In this document: in pieces, positions 63,424-64,000 of the stretch
Position numbering within the stretch: position 1 is the first letter of the stretch
Layout: every line of letters begins with the position of its first letter
Source of the DNA: Phaseolus vulgaris
Taxonomy: Eukaryota > Streptophyta > Magnoliopsida > Fabales > Fabaceae
NCBI RefSeq assembly: GCF_000499845.2
Contig: NC_023759.2
Location: forward strand, 23,713,067 to 23,777,066
Direction: 5' to 3'
DNA: 64,000 nt
The notes under the pieces: generated by a model
What the model saw: only the letters and a program-made list of their open reading frames with translations
Database searches by the model: none
What the model was told of the DNA's origin: nothing
Program-made: the position numbers and the translations under genes

Positions 63424-64000
63424 TTAACTGTGATATAACTTGAGGTGTGTGGCGTTCCAAGTGCGAGGAATCGCCCCTCCTTCCAATGTCTCTAGGCGGT
63501 AGGCGCCGTTCCCGAGTGCCTCGGTTATTTTGAACGGTCCTGTCCACTTAGGCCACAACTTGTTTTCCATCTCGTACTGGTGGGCCTTCCTCATCACCAG
63601 GTCGCCCTCTTTAAACTGCCTTGGCATCACCTTCGATTTGTATCTTCGTTCAATCCTCCTTTTCACTGCCTCAGCTTTTACTCTCGCCTCCTCCCTGACC
63701 TCATCCAGCAAATCCAGATTCAACCTTCTTTCTTCATTCGAGTGTTCCGCTACAAAGTGCTGGAATCTCAGCGAGCTTTCCTGGATTTCCACTGGAATCA
63801 TTGCGTCGCATCCATAGACCAAGCTAAACGGGGTCTCATGGGTTCCTGACTGCTCGGTGGTGTGGTACGCCCAGACTATGCGGGGTACCTCCTCAGCCCA
63901 CGATCCCTTGGCTTTCTCTAGCCTTCTCTTTAAGCCTCTTAGCAACACCCGATTGGCGGACTCTACTTGGCCGTTTGTCTGAGTGTGCTCGACGGATGCA
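63424..64000 (-). CDS. RT-F integrase C-terminal part (partial, cut by window edge)
   Basis: The frame is open from the window edge (ASVEHTQTNGQVESANR, holding the catalytic Glu) through LLRGLKRRLEKAKGSWAEE, YGCDAMIPVEIQESS and LWPKWTGPFKITEALGNG to HLKLYHS and the stop at 63424. About 92 percent identical by eye to the RT-E end. Whether the rest of its pol is intact cannot be seen. Confidence 0.9.
   Translation of the reverse strand, partial: ASVEHTQTNGQVESANRVLLRGLKRRLEKAKGSWAEEVPRIVWAYHTTEQSGTHETPFSLVYGCDAMIPVEIQESSLRFQHFVAEHSNEERRLNLDLLDEVREEARVKAEAVKRRIERRYKSKVMPRQFKEGDLVMRKAHQYEMENKLWPKWTGPFKITEALGNGAYRLETLEGGAIPRTWNATHLKLYHS

Larger units (their letters stand above)
62678..64000 (-). 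mobile_element. RT-F: part of an inverted Tat element holding the right end of RT-E
   Basis: From 62683 the sequence follows the spacer of the RT1/RT-E family in the minus orientation (GGGGTAGAGGCGCC..., GAACCTACCTTAGCCA), then hairpin repeats (about 62925-63235), the post-pol box and pol. Its 5' part lies beyond the window. Its own 3' end (antisense gene, LTR) is not next to it, as RT-E intervenes. Confidence 0.85.

Overview
This is nuclear DNA of a flowering plant: a retrotransposon-dense, probably heterochromatic stretch with almost no host-gene sequence. There are no bacterial-style operons, rRNA or tRNA genes. All long reading frames belong to LTR retrotransposons. Most are Ty3/gypsy elements of the Tat lineage: gag-protease-RT-double RNase H-integrase in one frame, no chromodomain, repeat-rich DNA after pol, and an extra gene on the opposite strand before the 3' LTR. 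A eudicot is likely. A legume is only a guess, from the general look of the elements.

Layout. 1-6893: 3' half of a Tat element (RT1, +), inserted into an inverted older LTR (6894-7652), which lies in a decayed pol (+, 7653-10160). 10161-46542: an old inverted Tat element (RT-C, -), split by two complete younger elements. RT-B (+, 12075-27451; target duplication CCTTC; LTRs about 27 differences in 955 bp) sits in the antisense gene of RT-C. RT-A' (+, 28278-40118; target duplication TATAC; LTRs 3 differences in 791 bp) sits in the RT-C spacer. RT-B carries a solo LTR (19307-20499) in its 97-bp tandem array. 46543-50854: AT-rich DNA with one exon resembling 4-coumarate:CoA-ligase-like genes and a deleted Ty1/copia element (-) that holds another solo LTR. 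50855-62677: a Tat element (RT-E, -) with an intact 1817-codon gag-pol and an intact antisense gene. 62678-64000: part of another inverted Tat element.

How the parts relate. Each better-preserved Tat copy has LTR - primer site - gag-pol - a conserved box with AATAAA - arrays of short hairpin repeats - antisense gene - polypurine tract - LTR. The antisense gene looks like a real spliced gene: a 5' UTR intron, exon 1 with the PF04195-type 'putative gypsy type transposon' domain, a phase-1 intron at the same place in every copy, and exon 2 with a basic motif, a Pro-rich linker and a long coiled coil ending in a conserved DGK(V/I)VP motif. The hairpin arrays show paired base changes that keep the stems. 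These two features are the best candidates for under-described biology here.
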